Positions 1-8,687 of a DNA stretch of 64,000 bases are shown here, piece by piece. The stretch is from Chlamydiales bacterium (GTDB lineage Bacteria; Chlamydiota; Chlamydiia; Chlamydiales; SM23-39), in assembly GCA_028278035.1 (NCBI GenBank), contig JANQFC010000052.1, positions 145,324 through 209,323 of the forward strand, in the 5' to 3' direction. The position numbers were made by a program, and so were the translations under genes. How positions within the stretch are numbered: position 1 is the stretch's first letter; each line of letters opens with the position of its first letter. The notes beneath the pieces were generated by a model, which saw only the letters and a program-made list of their open reading frames with translations, did no database searches and was not told the DNA's origin.

Positions 1-548
1 TTTAATTTTTCAGATAATTTAATAAATTTTTCTTTCGGCCAATTGCGATTTACATCTTTACTGGTAGGATGTATCACTACTCTATTTTTATATTTTTTAT
101 GCTGTACATTTTTAGATAAATTAAAACCTGATTCATTTTTTATGTTTTTAATATTCAAGTTTTTATCACAAAAGTCTAAAAGATTCTGATTCATTGTTTT
201 CAAAATATCAAATCTATAATTACCTATAAATGTCTTTGACTTGCATGTTGACGGATGAAGATCAAACGTTTTTTCAGGATAATATTGTTGAGCATGTTTT
301 TTAACAGCCATATTAATGTCTAGATGATCCGAATTAATAATGATCACATCATAACATTTTAAAATATCAGCAATGTCTTCATGTTTTGGATAGTTTTGAA
401 CATTAAAAGTATACAAATCATTTAACTGACTCAGCAAATCATGATAAACGTCAACTAAATAACCATTATTTTGTAAATTGTTGGCTATCAAAGAAAATAA
501 GATACCATCTCCTAAGCCATGACTGCAAAAAATTACGGCTTTTTTCAT
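1..548 (-). CDS. Glycosyltransferase family 9 (heptosyltransferase-like), 3' part outside window
   Basis: I translated this by hand from the ATG at 548-546; it stays open to base 1, so about 182 residues are visible and the C-terminal part lies off the window. The start reads MKKAVIFCSHGLGDGILFSL, the first beta-strand and glycine-rich loop of GT-B heptosyltransferases. Near the window edge is VVIHPTSKDVNRNWP followed by a KEKF helix, which matches the GT9 'HPG..... RWP.e.f..L' signature. GT9 enzymes normally transfer heptose or related sugars from an NDP donor to LPS at the inner membrane. It is transcribed away from rpoN. It is the third GT9-type gene in the window. The family call is good; the acceptor and donor are unknown. 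Confidence 0.72.
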   Translation of the reverse strand, partial: MKKAVIFCSHGLGDGILFSLIANNLQNNGYLVDVYHDLLSQLNDLYTFNVQNYPKHEDIADILKCYDVIIINSDHLDINMAVKKHAQQYYPEKTFDLHPSTCKSKTFIGNYRFDILKTMNQNLLDFCDKNLNIKNIKNESGFNLSKNVQHKKYKNRVVIHPTSKDVNRNWPKEKFIKLSEKL

Positions 549-618
549 AAAAAAATTTCCAAAAGCTATTAGATAAAATAATTATATGCTATTTGAAATA
601 ATAGGAGAAATAAAAATC

Positions 619-1857
619 ATGAAGCCCATTATTCAAAATATAAATCAACTACAACAAAGCCAATTTTTAGTCCATTTAATGCAGAATACATTTAAATTAC
701 TTCAAATGAATATTTTAGAACTAAAAGATTATGTTTTTTCAGAAGTTGAAAAAAATCCTCTTCTAGAAACTGAATACAAATACTTCTCTTTTAATAGATA
801 CACTTCTTATCCTATCGACTATTTGGAGTCAAAAAAATCTTTATTTCATCATTTAATGACACAAGCAAGAGAATTTTTTAAGCAAAAAGATCTGAATATC
901 GCTGAAAATATAATAGGCAATCTTGATGAAAATGGTTTTTTTACTATATCTATTAAAGAAATTTCAAAAAATTTAAAAATTGCAGAAAATAAAGTTAAAG
1001 ATATTCTAAATATTATTCAGACATTTGATCCAATTGGAATTGCAGCTAAAAATTTACAAGAATCTTTATTGCTGCAAATTGCAGATAAAAACAGCTTGTC
1101 TTATTTAGTTATCGATAAATATTTTGATAAGATTTTACAAAACAAAATACCTTGGATTGCTAAAAAATTAAATATTGAATCTAAAAAATTACAATTATTA
1201 TTGGAAAAAACTTTAAAAAAATTAGATTTTTCTCCTGGTAGATCTTATTCTCAAGATTCTTATTTAACTAGCATCACACCTGATATTCTAATAAAAAAAG
1301 AAGGTAAAAATTGGATTGTTGAAATTAATGAAGAAGATATTCCAATCTTTAAAATTAATCAAAAATATAAAAAGATCAAAAATCTACCAAAAAAATATTT
1401 ATTTTCCTTTAAACATCTTCAAAAAAATATTCTTTTAAGAAGAAAAACTCTTATTGATATTGCCTTTTACATAATAAAAAAACAAAGAGCTTTTCTTATG
1501 AATAAAGCTCCATTAAAACCAATGACTGTAAAAGAAGTAGCTGAAAAATTAAATGTTCATATTTCAACAATATCTAGAGCCATATCAAATAAGTATGTTA
1601 AATGTCCAAATGCAATTTTTGCTATGAAAGCTTTTTTTACCAATCCGCTTTTTAATAATGAAACTAAATCACAGGCCAATGCAATTGAAGTCTTGAAACA
1701 ATTAATAGAAAATGAAGATAAGAAAAAACCTCTATCTGATGAAGCTCTATCTCGTTTAATGAAAAAAAATGGATTTAATCTTCAAAGAAGAACCATCGCA
1801 AAATATAGAAAAAAACTATTAATCGGCACTTCTAATTTAAGAAAAAAGATTAATTAA
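619..1857 (+). CDS. rpoN: RNA polymerase sigma-54 factor RpoN
   Basis: This is sigma-54, which directs RNA polymerase to -24/-12 promoters and needs an AAA+ activator. From the ATG at 619 it has 412 residues, slightly short for the family. The N-terminus has the Gln/Leu-rich activator-interacting region (QNINQLQQSQF, LKDYVFSEVEKNPLLE). A core-binding region follows. Near the C-terminus there is a helix-turn-helix (VAEKLNVHISTISRAISNKYV) and an RpoN box RRTIAKYRKK at about residues 390-399. An upstream in-frame ATG at 586 would add 11 residues. I prefer 619 because AGGAG at 603-607 is a good Shine-Dalgarno for it. The 3' end overlaps the convergent gene by 8 bases. Members of Chlamydiota keep rpoN with a small regulon. 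No convincing -24/-12 site was found in this window. Confidence 0.93.
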   Translation: MKPIIQNINQLQQSQFLVHLMQNTFKLLQMNILELKDYVFSEVEKNPLLETEYKYFSFNRYTSYPIDYLESKKSLFHHLMTQAREFFKQKDLNIAENIIGNLDENGFFTISIKEISKNLKIAENKVKDILNIIQTFDPIGIAAKNLQESLLLQIADKNSLSYLVIDKYFDKILQNKIPWIAKKLNIESKKLQLLLEKTLKKLDFSPGRSYSQDSYLTSITPDILIKKEGKNWIVEINEEDIPIFKINQKYKKIKNLPKKYLFSFKHLQKNILLRRKTLIDIAFYIIKKQRAFLMNKAPLKPMTVKEVAEKLNVHISTISRAISNKYVKCPNAIFAMKAFFTNPLFNNETKSQANAIEVLKQLIENEDKKKPLSDEALSRLMKKNGFNLQRRTIAKYRKKLLIGTSNLRKKIN

Positions 1858-2740
1858 AATAAGCTAAATTAATAAGTCTAAACCTCAAAGAACTATTTTT
1901 TTTATTTTGGATAAATTTTTTAATATGACGTGTATGCATTTTAGAAAAATCCTCAATCTCTTTATCTGTCAGTCTAAATAACACAGCTCTTGCAAGTCTT
2001 TTATCTTTTAAAATATTTTTTAATTTCTTATAAGTTTTATTAAATTTCCATCTAATCTTAAATAATCTGATACATCCAAATAAAAATATCCCAAAAGTGC
2101 AAAAACCAAAAAACACTGAAATATTGGACAAAAAATTATTTGAAGATATTATTGCCAAAATTTGACATAACAAATAAAAAGAGAAAACAGAAAAAAACAG
2201 AAGAACTTCTTTGGTGTTTCGAACTATTGGTCCCATAATTTTTCTAAAAATAGAAGAGGCTGTCATATATGAAAAAATTTCTTCAGTTTTTGGTTCATCA
2301 AATGCAATCCGTGCCGCATGAACAGCTTCATGAGCTAATATTTCATCTAAAGTATATATCCATAAATAGGTACTTTGTTTTAAGTTTTTTCTAAACTGTA
2401 AAATCGGTACTTGGGTTTCTTTATCTCCAACATAAATGACCCAGGTAGCAGCGGCTTGAAATAAGTTCAATTTATCATTACTATAAAACAAGGCTAGATC
2501 AATTGGAGATATATCAAATAAATTCATAAGCTGTGCCCTAGTCCAGTTCCATCTAGGTTTTTTTACTTTGTCTGATAGATCAAATAAGGGCTTATTCTTT
2601 TGTGTATCAAAAAAAATTTTAGGGTCTTTAACTATTTTTTTCGTAATACTAATTCTTTCAATAAATTCTTTTTCTGTCTCATTGGGACCAGGAATGAATC
2701 CTTCTTTATTAAAAAATAAAAGTTTTTCATCCGAAATCAT
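1850..2740 (-). CDS. Membrane protein with a zinc-metallopeptidase-like HEAVH motif
   Basis: This 296-residue protein is not from a family I can name. Residues 137-141 are HEAVH within AHEAVHAARIAFDEP, which fits the HExxH zinc site; acidic residues TEE at 152-154 could supply a further ligand. Two hydrophobic segments follow at roughly 178-200 and 205-225, and the tail is basic. The N-terminal 130 residues look soluble. The layout suggests a membrane-anchored metallopeptidase or a degenerate relative, but the function is inferred only from the motif. Its 3' end overlaps that of rpoN, and it diverges from topA. The start ATG at 2740 is the first in frame. Confidence 0.7.
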   Translation of the reverse strand: MISDEKLLFFNKEGFIPGPNETEKEFIERISITKKIVKDPKIFFDTQKNKPLFDLSDKVKKPRWNWTRAQLMNLFDISPIDLALFYSNDKLNLFQAAATWVIYVGDKETQVPILQFRKNLKQSTYLWIYTLDEILAHEAVHAARIAFDEPKTEEIFSYMTASSIFRKIMGPIVRNTKEVLLFFSVFSFYLLCQILAIISSNNFLSNISVFFGFCTFGIFLFGCIRLFKIRWKFNKTYKKLKNILKDKRLARAVLFRLTDKEIEDFSKMHTRHIKKFIQNKKNSSLRFRLINLAYFN

Positions 2741-2817
2741 ATTTTTATTTTACATTTTGTTTACTAATACTTTAACATAATGGGGTTTTATTCTAAATTT
2801 TATAAATATTTATCATA

Positions 2818-2847
2818 TTGACGTAAAAATAAAAAAGTCGTTAGATC
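2818..2847 (+). promoter_or_regulatory. Candidate sigma-70-type promoter for topA
   Basis: TTGACG at 2818-2823 matches the -35 consensus at five of six bases. About 17-18 bases later lies TTAGAT/TAGATC (2841-2847), a weak -10. AAGGA at 2860-2864 is a good Shine-Dalgarno seven bases before the topA ATG. The -10 is poor, so this is a moderate prediction. Confidence 0.35.
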
Positions 2848-2870
2848 GATAAAAGACATAAGGAATAATA

Positions 2871-5375
2871 ATGACGAAAGATTTAATAATTGTTGAGTCT
2901 CCTGCTAAAATAAAAACTTTAAAAAAATTTTTAGGAGCAAAATATAACTTCGCATCCTCTGTTGGACATATTAGAGACTTGCCAGCAAAAGATTTTGGTA
3001 TTGATATAGATCATGATTTTGAACCAAAATATGTAAATCTTCCTGAAAAAAAAGATGTTATAAAAAAATTAAAAGATTCGGCAAAAAAATCTAATACTAT
3101 TTATTTATGTCCCGATCCCGATAGAGAAGGAGAAGCTATTGCTTGGCATATAGCTTCAATATTACCTAAAAAAACTCCTATTAAAAGAGTAACTTTTAAT
3201 TCAATTACAAAAAATGAAGTAATAGATGCTTTAAAACATCCCAGATCTTTAAATAATGCATTAATCGATGCTCAACAAGCTCGAAGACTATTAGATAGAA
3301 TTGTAGGTTATAAAATATCTCCTATTCTTTCTAGAAAGATCAAAAAAAGCAAAGGTACTTCTGCAGGAAGAGTCCAGTCTGTTGCGTTAAAATTAGTAGT
3401 TGAAAGAGATAAAGAAATCGAAGAATTTAAGCCTGTAGAATACTGGAATATAAAAACTACTTTAGATTCTGAAAAAAAAGAAAAGCCCTTTGATGCCTTT
3501 GTTTTCTCCGTAAATGGGAAAAAAATAGAAAAAGAAAAAAAAGCTTCTAAAAATGTTTTTTTAATTTCTGATGAAAAAACAGCAAAAGATATAGAAAAAA
3601 AATTAAAAACAGCAAAATATACAGTTGCTGCCTTGGAAAAGAAGGAAAAGAAAAGATTTCCAGTAGCTCCTTTTATAACCTCTACCCTACAACAAGAAGC
3701 AAGCAGACATTTCGGCTTCGCAGCTAATAGAACTATGAGTGTCGCACAAACTCTTTATGAAGGGGTGGATTTAAAAGAACACGGCTTTGAAGGTTTAATT
3801 ACATATATGAGGACTGATTCTGTAAGTGTTGCACCTGAAGCATTGAATTCTGCAAGAACGTATATTTCTAAAAATTACGGTAAAAATTTCCTTCCTGAAA
3901 AACCAGTCCGATATAAAAGTAAAAAATCAGCTCAAGAAGCCCATGAAGCAATAAGACCTACTAATCTTTATCATACTCCTGATGAAATAAAGAAATATCT
4001 TACTACAGATCAATATAAATTGTATTCTCTTATCTGGAAAAGATTTATAGCTTCTCAAATGAAACCTGCTATTTATGATACGGTATCTGCTGATATTGAG
4101 ACTGATAAAAAAATTACATTAAGAGCTACCGGATCCAGTCTTAAATTTCAGGGATTTTTAAAAATATATGTTGAGAAAAAAGATATTTCAGAAGAAGAAG
4201 AACAAGAAAAATTACTGCCTCATCTAGAAACTGGCAAAAAATTAAAATTATTAGATATAAACTCTTATCAGTCTTTTACAAAACCGCCTCCTAGATTTAC
4301 GGAAGCTTCATTAGTAAAAGAACTTGAAAAATCAGGTGTGGGTAGACCTTCTACTTATGCTGCTATTATGAATAAAATTCAAAAAAGAGAATATACATCT
4401 AAAGAAAAAAACACTTTAAAGCCTACAGAGCTTGGAAAAATTATCACTCAAATGCTAGAAGAAAATTTCACACCTATTGTAAATGTTGGTTTTACAGCAG
4501 CAATGGAAGATGATTTGGAATTGGTAGCTGAAAATAAAAGAAACTGGAAAGACTTGGTAAAAGAATTCTGGACAGAATTTATTCCTATGGTGGAAAAAGC
4601 AAAAAAAGAAGCTATCGTACCTAAAATATTAACAGATAAAAAATGCCCTAAATGTAAAAAACCCCTTCAAAAAATATGGTCTAAAAATAAATATTTTTAT
4701 GGCTGTAGTGCATATCCTGATTGTGACTATACAGCTCCTGTTGGAGAATTAGACTTTAATAAAGAAGATTATGCAGAAAATTTTGATTGGAAGCAAAAAT
4801 GTCCTAAATGCTCTTCAAAAATGACGTTAAAACATGGTAGATTTGGACCATTCTTAGGCTGTAGCAACTATCCCAAATGTCAGGGCATTGTAAATATACC
4901 CAAAAAAGGCGAAACAGCTGTAAAACCAGAAGATAGGCCTAAATGCCCGGCTGTTGGCTGTGATGGACAAATAATAATGCGCAGAACAAAGAGAGGTAAA
5001 ATATTTTATTCTTGTACTAATTTCCCTGATTGTAATGTGATTGTAAATGCTTTAGAAGAACTTAAAACAAAATATGGCAAAGATCATAAAAAAACAGCTT
5101 ATGAAAGAAAATTTACTAAAGATGCAAAAGGAAAAAGGGTTTCTGTAAAATATAAAGTATCAAAAGAGCTTGAAAAAATCGTCAAAGCTAAAGAATTAAC
5201 AAGAGGCGATATTCTGAAAAAAACTTGGGAATATATTAAAGCTAAAAAACTGCAAGATCCTAAGAATAAAAGATTAATTGTACCTGATAAGAACCTAGAA
5301 AAAGTATTTGGTTCCAAAGAACCTATAGATATGATGAAATTATCCTCTGTTTTAAATAATCATATGAAAAAATAA
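2871..5375 (+). CDS. topA: DNA topoisomerase I with C-terminal SWIB domain
   Basis: Type IA topoisomerase (834 residues) that relaxes negative supercoils. The TOPRIM domain starts with LIIVESPAKIKTLKKFLG and contains DPDREGEAIAWHI. The catalytic tyrosine is Y312 in GLITYMRTDSVSV. Three four-cysteine zinc ribbons follow between about residues 592 and 725 (CPKCKKP..., CPKCSSK..., CPAVGCD...). The last 80 or so residues (KVSKELEKIV ... DMMKLSSVLNNHMKK) form a SWIB/MDM2-like domain. A SWIB domain fused to TopA is a known chlamydial trait, so this gene is a main reason for the lineage call. Its stop overlaps the next start in TAATG (5373-5377), coupling it to the first polysaccharide gene. Confidence 0.96.
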   Translation: MTKDLIIVESPAKIKTLKKFLGAKYNFASSVGHIRDLPAKDFGIDIDHDFEPKYVNLPEKKDVIKKLKDSAKKSNTIYLCPDPDREGEAIAWHIASILPKKTPIKRVTFNSITKNEVIDALKHPRSLNNALIDAQQARRLLDRIVGYKISPILSRKIKKSKGTSAGRVQSVALKLVVERDKEIEEFKPVEYWNIKTTLDSEKKEKPFDAFVFSVNGKKIEKEKKASKNVFLISDEKTAKDIEKKLKTAKYTVAALEKKEKKRFPVAPFITSTLQQEASRHFGFAANRTMSVAQTLYEGVDLKEHGFEGLITYMRTDSVSVAPEALNSARTYISKNYGKNFLPEKPVRYKSKKSAQEAHEAIRPTNLYHTPDEIKKYLTTDQYKLYSLIWKRFIASQMKPAIYDTVSADIETDKKITLRATGSSLKFQGFLKIYVEKKDISEEEEQEKLLPHLETGKKLKLLDINSYQSFTKPPPRFTEASLVKELEKSGVGRPSTYAAIMNKIQKREYTSKEKNTLKPTELGKIITQMLEENFTPIVNVGFTAAMEDDLELVAENKRNWKDLVKEFWTEFIPMVEKAKKEAIVPKILTDKKCPKCKKPLQKIWSKNKYFYGCSAYPDCDYTAPVGELDFNKEDYAENFDWKQKCPKCSSKMTLKHGRFGPFLGCSNYPKCQGIVNIPKKGETAVKPEDRPKCPAVGCDGQIIMRRTKRGKIFYSCTNFPDCNVIVNALEELKTKYGKDHKKTAYERKFTKDAKGKRVSVKYKVSKELEKIVKAKELTRGDILKKTWEYIKAKKLQDPKNKRLIVPDKNLEKVFGSKEPIDMMKLSSVLNNHMKK

Positions 5376-6595
5376 TGATTCTTTCTAAAAAGATAAAAAG
5401 CACTATAATTTTTAAGTTCTTTTTATCTTTTTTAATTTTATTACTATTTGTTTTTCCCAAAGGTGGCTTTAAGATTCATTCGATTCCTATTACTTTTGGT
5501 TATTTATTGTTGGGCATTATCAGTTTGTCTTTATTAATCCGAAAAAAATATTTAGTACTTCATGAGCATTTTTCTATATTATTATTACTTGTTCCATTTC
5601 AAATACTTAGCCTTATTACAATAATCATAAATGGGTTAAGCTCGGCAGATCTCTCAAAAGGTTTTTTAATTTCTTTTATTATAAGTTTCATATTCCTTCC
5701 TGTATCTTTTTTTTTAATATTATCTGAATATATCCAAAAAATCGATTTAGTCTTTTTTTTTAAAATTATTAAAAAAGGAACGTTTTTTGTAGCTTTATAT
5801 GGAATATTTTTATTTTTCTTTAAAATGTTCACAGGATCATTTATTCAAATACCTTTTTTATTTATGAATTTTCATGATATTGGACTATTAGAAACCAAAC
5901 ATATTGATAAAGGAACAGTGTTTAAACTCATTTCCACTTATAACAATGGAAATTTATATGGAGTATGCTTATTAATGTTTTTACCCTTATATAACCTTTT
6001 AGAGAACAGCATTTTAAAAAAAATAATTGTTAAATTGTCTTTTTTATTAACCCTTTCTAGAACGGTTTGGCTAGGACTTATTGCTAGCGAATTTTTTTAT
6101 GATTTTTTTATCAAAAAAAATAAAAAGACCGCTTTTATAAAATTTATTTCTGCTCTTTCAATCTTTATTATTTCTATGATTTTTTTAGCTATTTTATTTA
6201 ATTTCGGTCTTTCTTGGTTTTTAGACCCTACTTTAGGTGGAAGAATTCAACAATTTAAAATTCTCTTTAAATTGGAACTTTTTTCTTCTGTAAAATTTTA
6301 TACAATTAATGAAGTTGTATATTTAAGCATAATGGAAAATTTTGGCATTTTAGGATTTATTTTATTTTTGATAGGTATATTATCCCCTTTATCCATATAT
6401 ATAATTAAATATCTTAAGTTAAAAAAATTAAATATTGAAAAATGTATATTTTTCGGACTTGTTACATATCTTTTTACAGCTTTTGCAGATGGAGGAATGT
6501 TACTTATTCCAACAATGGTCTTTTATTGGTTTTTATCATCTTTGCTTCTAACTAACAAAGATTCATTAGAAGATAAATTTTTAGATTTAGCCTGA
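5375..6595 (+). CDS. O-antigen polymerase/ligase-like polytopic membrane protein
   Basis: The protein has 406 residues and about ten or eleven hydrophobic helices. A larger loop around residues 160-200 contains KHIDKGTVFKLISTYNNGNLYG, and a second polar segment around 285-310 contains DPTLGGRIQQF. This pattern (many helices, a long periplasmic loop, N/G-rich 'sTynNgN') fits the Wzy polymerase / WaaL O-antigen ligase superfamily, which polymerises or transfers lipid-linked glycans at the periplasmic face. Polymerase and ligase cannot be told apart from sequence alone. It starts in the topA stop codon (TAATG). Its 3' end overlaps manC on the other strand by 73 bases, so the last 24 codons encode protein on both strands. 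Confidence 0.72.
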   Translation: MILSKKIKSTIIFKFFLSFLILLLFVFPKGGFKIHSIPITFGYLLLGIISLSLLIRKKYLVLHEHFSILLLLVPFQILSLITIIINGLSSADLSKGFLISFIISFIFLPVSFFLILSEYIQKIDLVFFFKIIKKGTFFVALYGIFLFFFKMFTGSFIQIPFLFMNFHDIGLLETKHIDKGTVFKLISTYNNGNLYGVCLLMFLPLYNLLENSILKKIIVKLSFLLTLSRTVWLGLIASEFFYDFFIKKNKKTAFIKFISALSIFIISMIFLAILFNFGLSWFLDPTLGGRIQQFKILFKLELFSSVKFYTINEVVYLSIMENFGILGFILFLIGILSPLSIYIIKYLKLKKLNIEKCIFFGLVTYLFTAFADGGMLLIPTMVFYWFLSSLLLTNKDSLEDKFLDLA

Positions 6596-7608
6596 AGTTT
6601 TTTAATAAGATCTTTAATTTCTTGAGATTTTCCCTTTTTTGCTAAAAAAATTCCTTCATCAGTTTCTACAATAATAATATCCTTTAATCCAATTGTTGAA
6701 ATTGTTTTATTTTTAGAAATAAGCAAACAATTTTTCGTATCAATAGTAAAAATATTACCAATTTTTACATTATTATTTTGGTCTTTTTCTAATACTTCAT
6801 AAATACTGTCCCAAGATCCTACATCAGACCAAGAAATATCTAATGGTATCATATTAATTTGATCTGTTTTTTCTAATATCGCATAGTCAAATGATACATT
6901 AGGCATTTTATTAAAATTATTAAACATATCAAGGTAAGACTGTTGCGATAATTCATATATTGAATTAGCATGCTTTTTTAAAGTTTTATTAAATATATCT
7001 AAATTGAATAAAAACAGTCCTAAATTCCAATAATGCCTTCCTGACAATAAAAATTTTTTGGCATTATCAATATTAGGTTTTTCAATAAATCTATTCACAT
7101 TGTAAATATCATTGGTGATTTTTTCTCCTACCTCAATATAACCATATCCACTTTCGGGTTTAGTCGGTCTAATGCCAAAAGTAATAAACTTTTCAATAGG
7201 AAAATTATTAATTTTTTCAAAATAAGACAAAAATTTATCTTCAGGCGAAATTATATGATCTGAGGGCATTACTAAAATTTTTTCCGTTTTAGATACTTGT
7301 AATGTTTCAGTTATGTATTTAACAGATAAAGCAATAGCTGGTGCTGTGTTTTTTTGATAAGGCTCGACTACAATAGAAATTTTGATTTTGGGATGAAGCT
7401 CTTTTATTTGTTTTTCGACCAAATGTACCAAACTGGAATTTGTAACTATTATTATTTGATCAACAAAAGACACCTTTTCAAACCTGCTTATTGTATTTTG
7501 TAAAAGAGAAGTATCGTCTTTTATTTTTAAAAATTGTTTTGGAAAATCCTTTTTTGAATATGGCCAAAGTCTCGTTCCACTTCCTCCAGCCAGTATTATT
7601 ATTATCAT
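6523..7608 (-). CDS. manC: Mannose-1-phosphate guanylyltransferase (single-domain ManC)
   Basis: Makes GDP-mannose from mannose-1-phosphate and GTP in the cytoplasm. The N-terminus MIIIILAGGSGTRLWPYSKK followed by DFPKQF is the pyrophosphorylase signature. MPSDHII (about residue 105) and RFIEKPNID (about 172) are further conserved sites of this family. At 361 residues it lacks the C-terminal cupin phosphomannose isomerase domain of bifunctional enzymes, so isomerase activity must come from elsewhere. It is the last gene of a minus-strand run 13080-6523. GDP-mannose could feed the GT4 two genes upstream. The final 24 codons overlap the convergent membrane protein gene. Confidence 0.88.
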   Translation of the reverse strand: MIIIILAGGSGTRLWPYSKKDFPKQFLKIKDDTSLLQNTISRFEKVSFVDQIIIVTNSSLVHLVEKQIKELHPKIKISIVVEPYQKNTAPAIALSVKYITETLQVSKTEKILVMPSDHIISPEDKFLSYFEKINNFPIEKFITFGIRPTKPESGYGYIEVGEKITNDIYNVNRFIEKPNIDNAKKFLLSGRHYWNLGLFLFNLDIFNKTLKKHANSIYELSQQSYLDMFNNFNKMPNVSFDYAILEKTDQINMIPLDISWSDVGSWDSIYEVLEKDQNNNVKIGNIFTIDTKNCLLISKNKTISTIGLKDIIIVETDEGIFLAKKGKSQEIKDLIKKLQAKSKNLSSNESLLVRSKDDKNQ

Positions 7609-7616
7609 AAATACCT

Positions 7617-8687
7617 TTAAATTATCTTATTTATTCGATCTTTTACATCTTGTGCATACACATATAACATGCAATCTGTTCTTTGATTCTTATATTCAAA
7701 TCCTAAATTTAAAAATCCACAATTATCAACATTAGGTTTCATATTATAAACATTATTTCCTACTGCTCCCCATCTTTTAATATTTGTTGGGCCATTTAAT
7801 GAAATTGTCGGAATATTCAATGCAGCTGCAACATGCATCATACCTGTATTTACGCTTATTACAAATTTGGAATTTTTAATTAGGTTTATAGTTTTAGAAA
7901 AGTCTTTTTTTGCATAATTATGAATATTAGGCATACTACAAAAATTTATAAATCTAACATTGATTTCCTCATCTAATAAAGAGCCTGTAAGGTAAATAGT
8001 ATAATTTTTAGACAGTAAAAATTCTGCAATATTTTTCCAATTATCAAAAGGCCACTGCCGATATCTATTATTATTTCCGCCAGCTGCTAAATGAAAAATA
8101 CAATATGTTTGTTTTATTTTTTTTTGAAAATTAACACAAAGATTAGGAAAGCTTCTAGTTTGAATGTTTAAAGGCTTTAATAAATTTTTATAATTGTCTA
8201 ATTCATGTATATCTTGTTTATGTTCAATATACTTATCATATATATAATGTCTATTTTGTCTTTTTGTTTTAAATCCTACAATGTATTTAGATTTAGCAAA
8301 AAAACACATTATCGAATTGATTCTTGGCCAAGAACAAAAATCTATTAAAATATCTAGTTCATATTTTCTTATTTTTTTAATAGCTTTAATTGGTTTTTTT
8401 TTGATATTAATAATCTCATATTTATCAATACCAGATATATATGGCACCAAAATATAATTATCTAGACCAACAAAAAAAACAATTTCAGTTAATGAATAGG
8501 TTTTTTTTATATCTTTGACTATTGCGGAAAGCAAAGTCAAATCTCCTATTGCAACAGGCTTTAAGAGTCCAATAGTTTTGATTTTTTTAGGAATTTTTCT
8601 TTTAATTTTAATAAGTCCCAATAAAAAAACTAAAAAAGAACCTAAATAATAATCTAATATTTTTAATAATTTATTAGACCTTTTCAT
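7617..8687 (-). CDS. Glycosyltransferase family 9 (heptosyltransferase-like)
   Basis: GT-B enzyme of 356 residues. The N-terminal part has KTIGLLKPVAIGDLTLLSAI, the GT9 first loop. The C-terminal part has FHLAAGGNNNRYRQWP and the donor-site region SVNTGMMHVAAALNIPTISL followed by NGPT. These are the usual heptosyltransferase motifs, so it probably adds heptose or a similar sugar to the LPS core or O-chain on the cytoplasmic side. Its ATG overlaps the stop of the preceding GT4 gene by four bases (ATGA, 8684-8687), and manC starts eight bases downstream. With GDP- and possibly ADP-heptose genes nearby, heptose transfer is plausible, but the exact donor is not shown. Confidence 0.85.
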   Translation of the reverse strand: MKRSNKLLKILDYYLGSFLVFLLGLIKIKRKIPKKIKTIGLLKPVAIGDLTLLSAIVKDIKKTYSLTEIVFFVGLDNYILVPYISGIDKYEIINIKKKPIKAIKKIRKYELDILIDFCSWPRINSIMCFFAKSKYIVGFKTKRQNRHYIYDKYIEHKQDIHELDNYKNLLKPLNIQTRSFPNLCVNFQKKIKQTYCIFHLAAGGNNNRYRQWPFDNWKNIAEFLLSKNYTIYLTGSLLDEEINVRFINFCSMPNIHNYAKKDFSKTINLIKNSKFVISVNTGMMHVAAALNIPTISLNGPTNIKRWGAVGNNVYNMKPNVDNCGFLNLGFEYKNQRTDCMLYVYAQDVKDRINKII

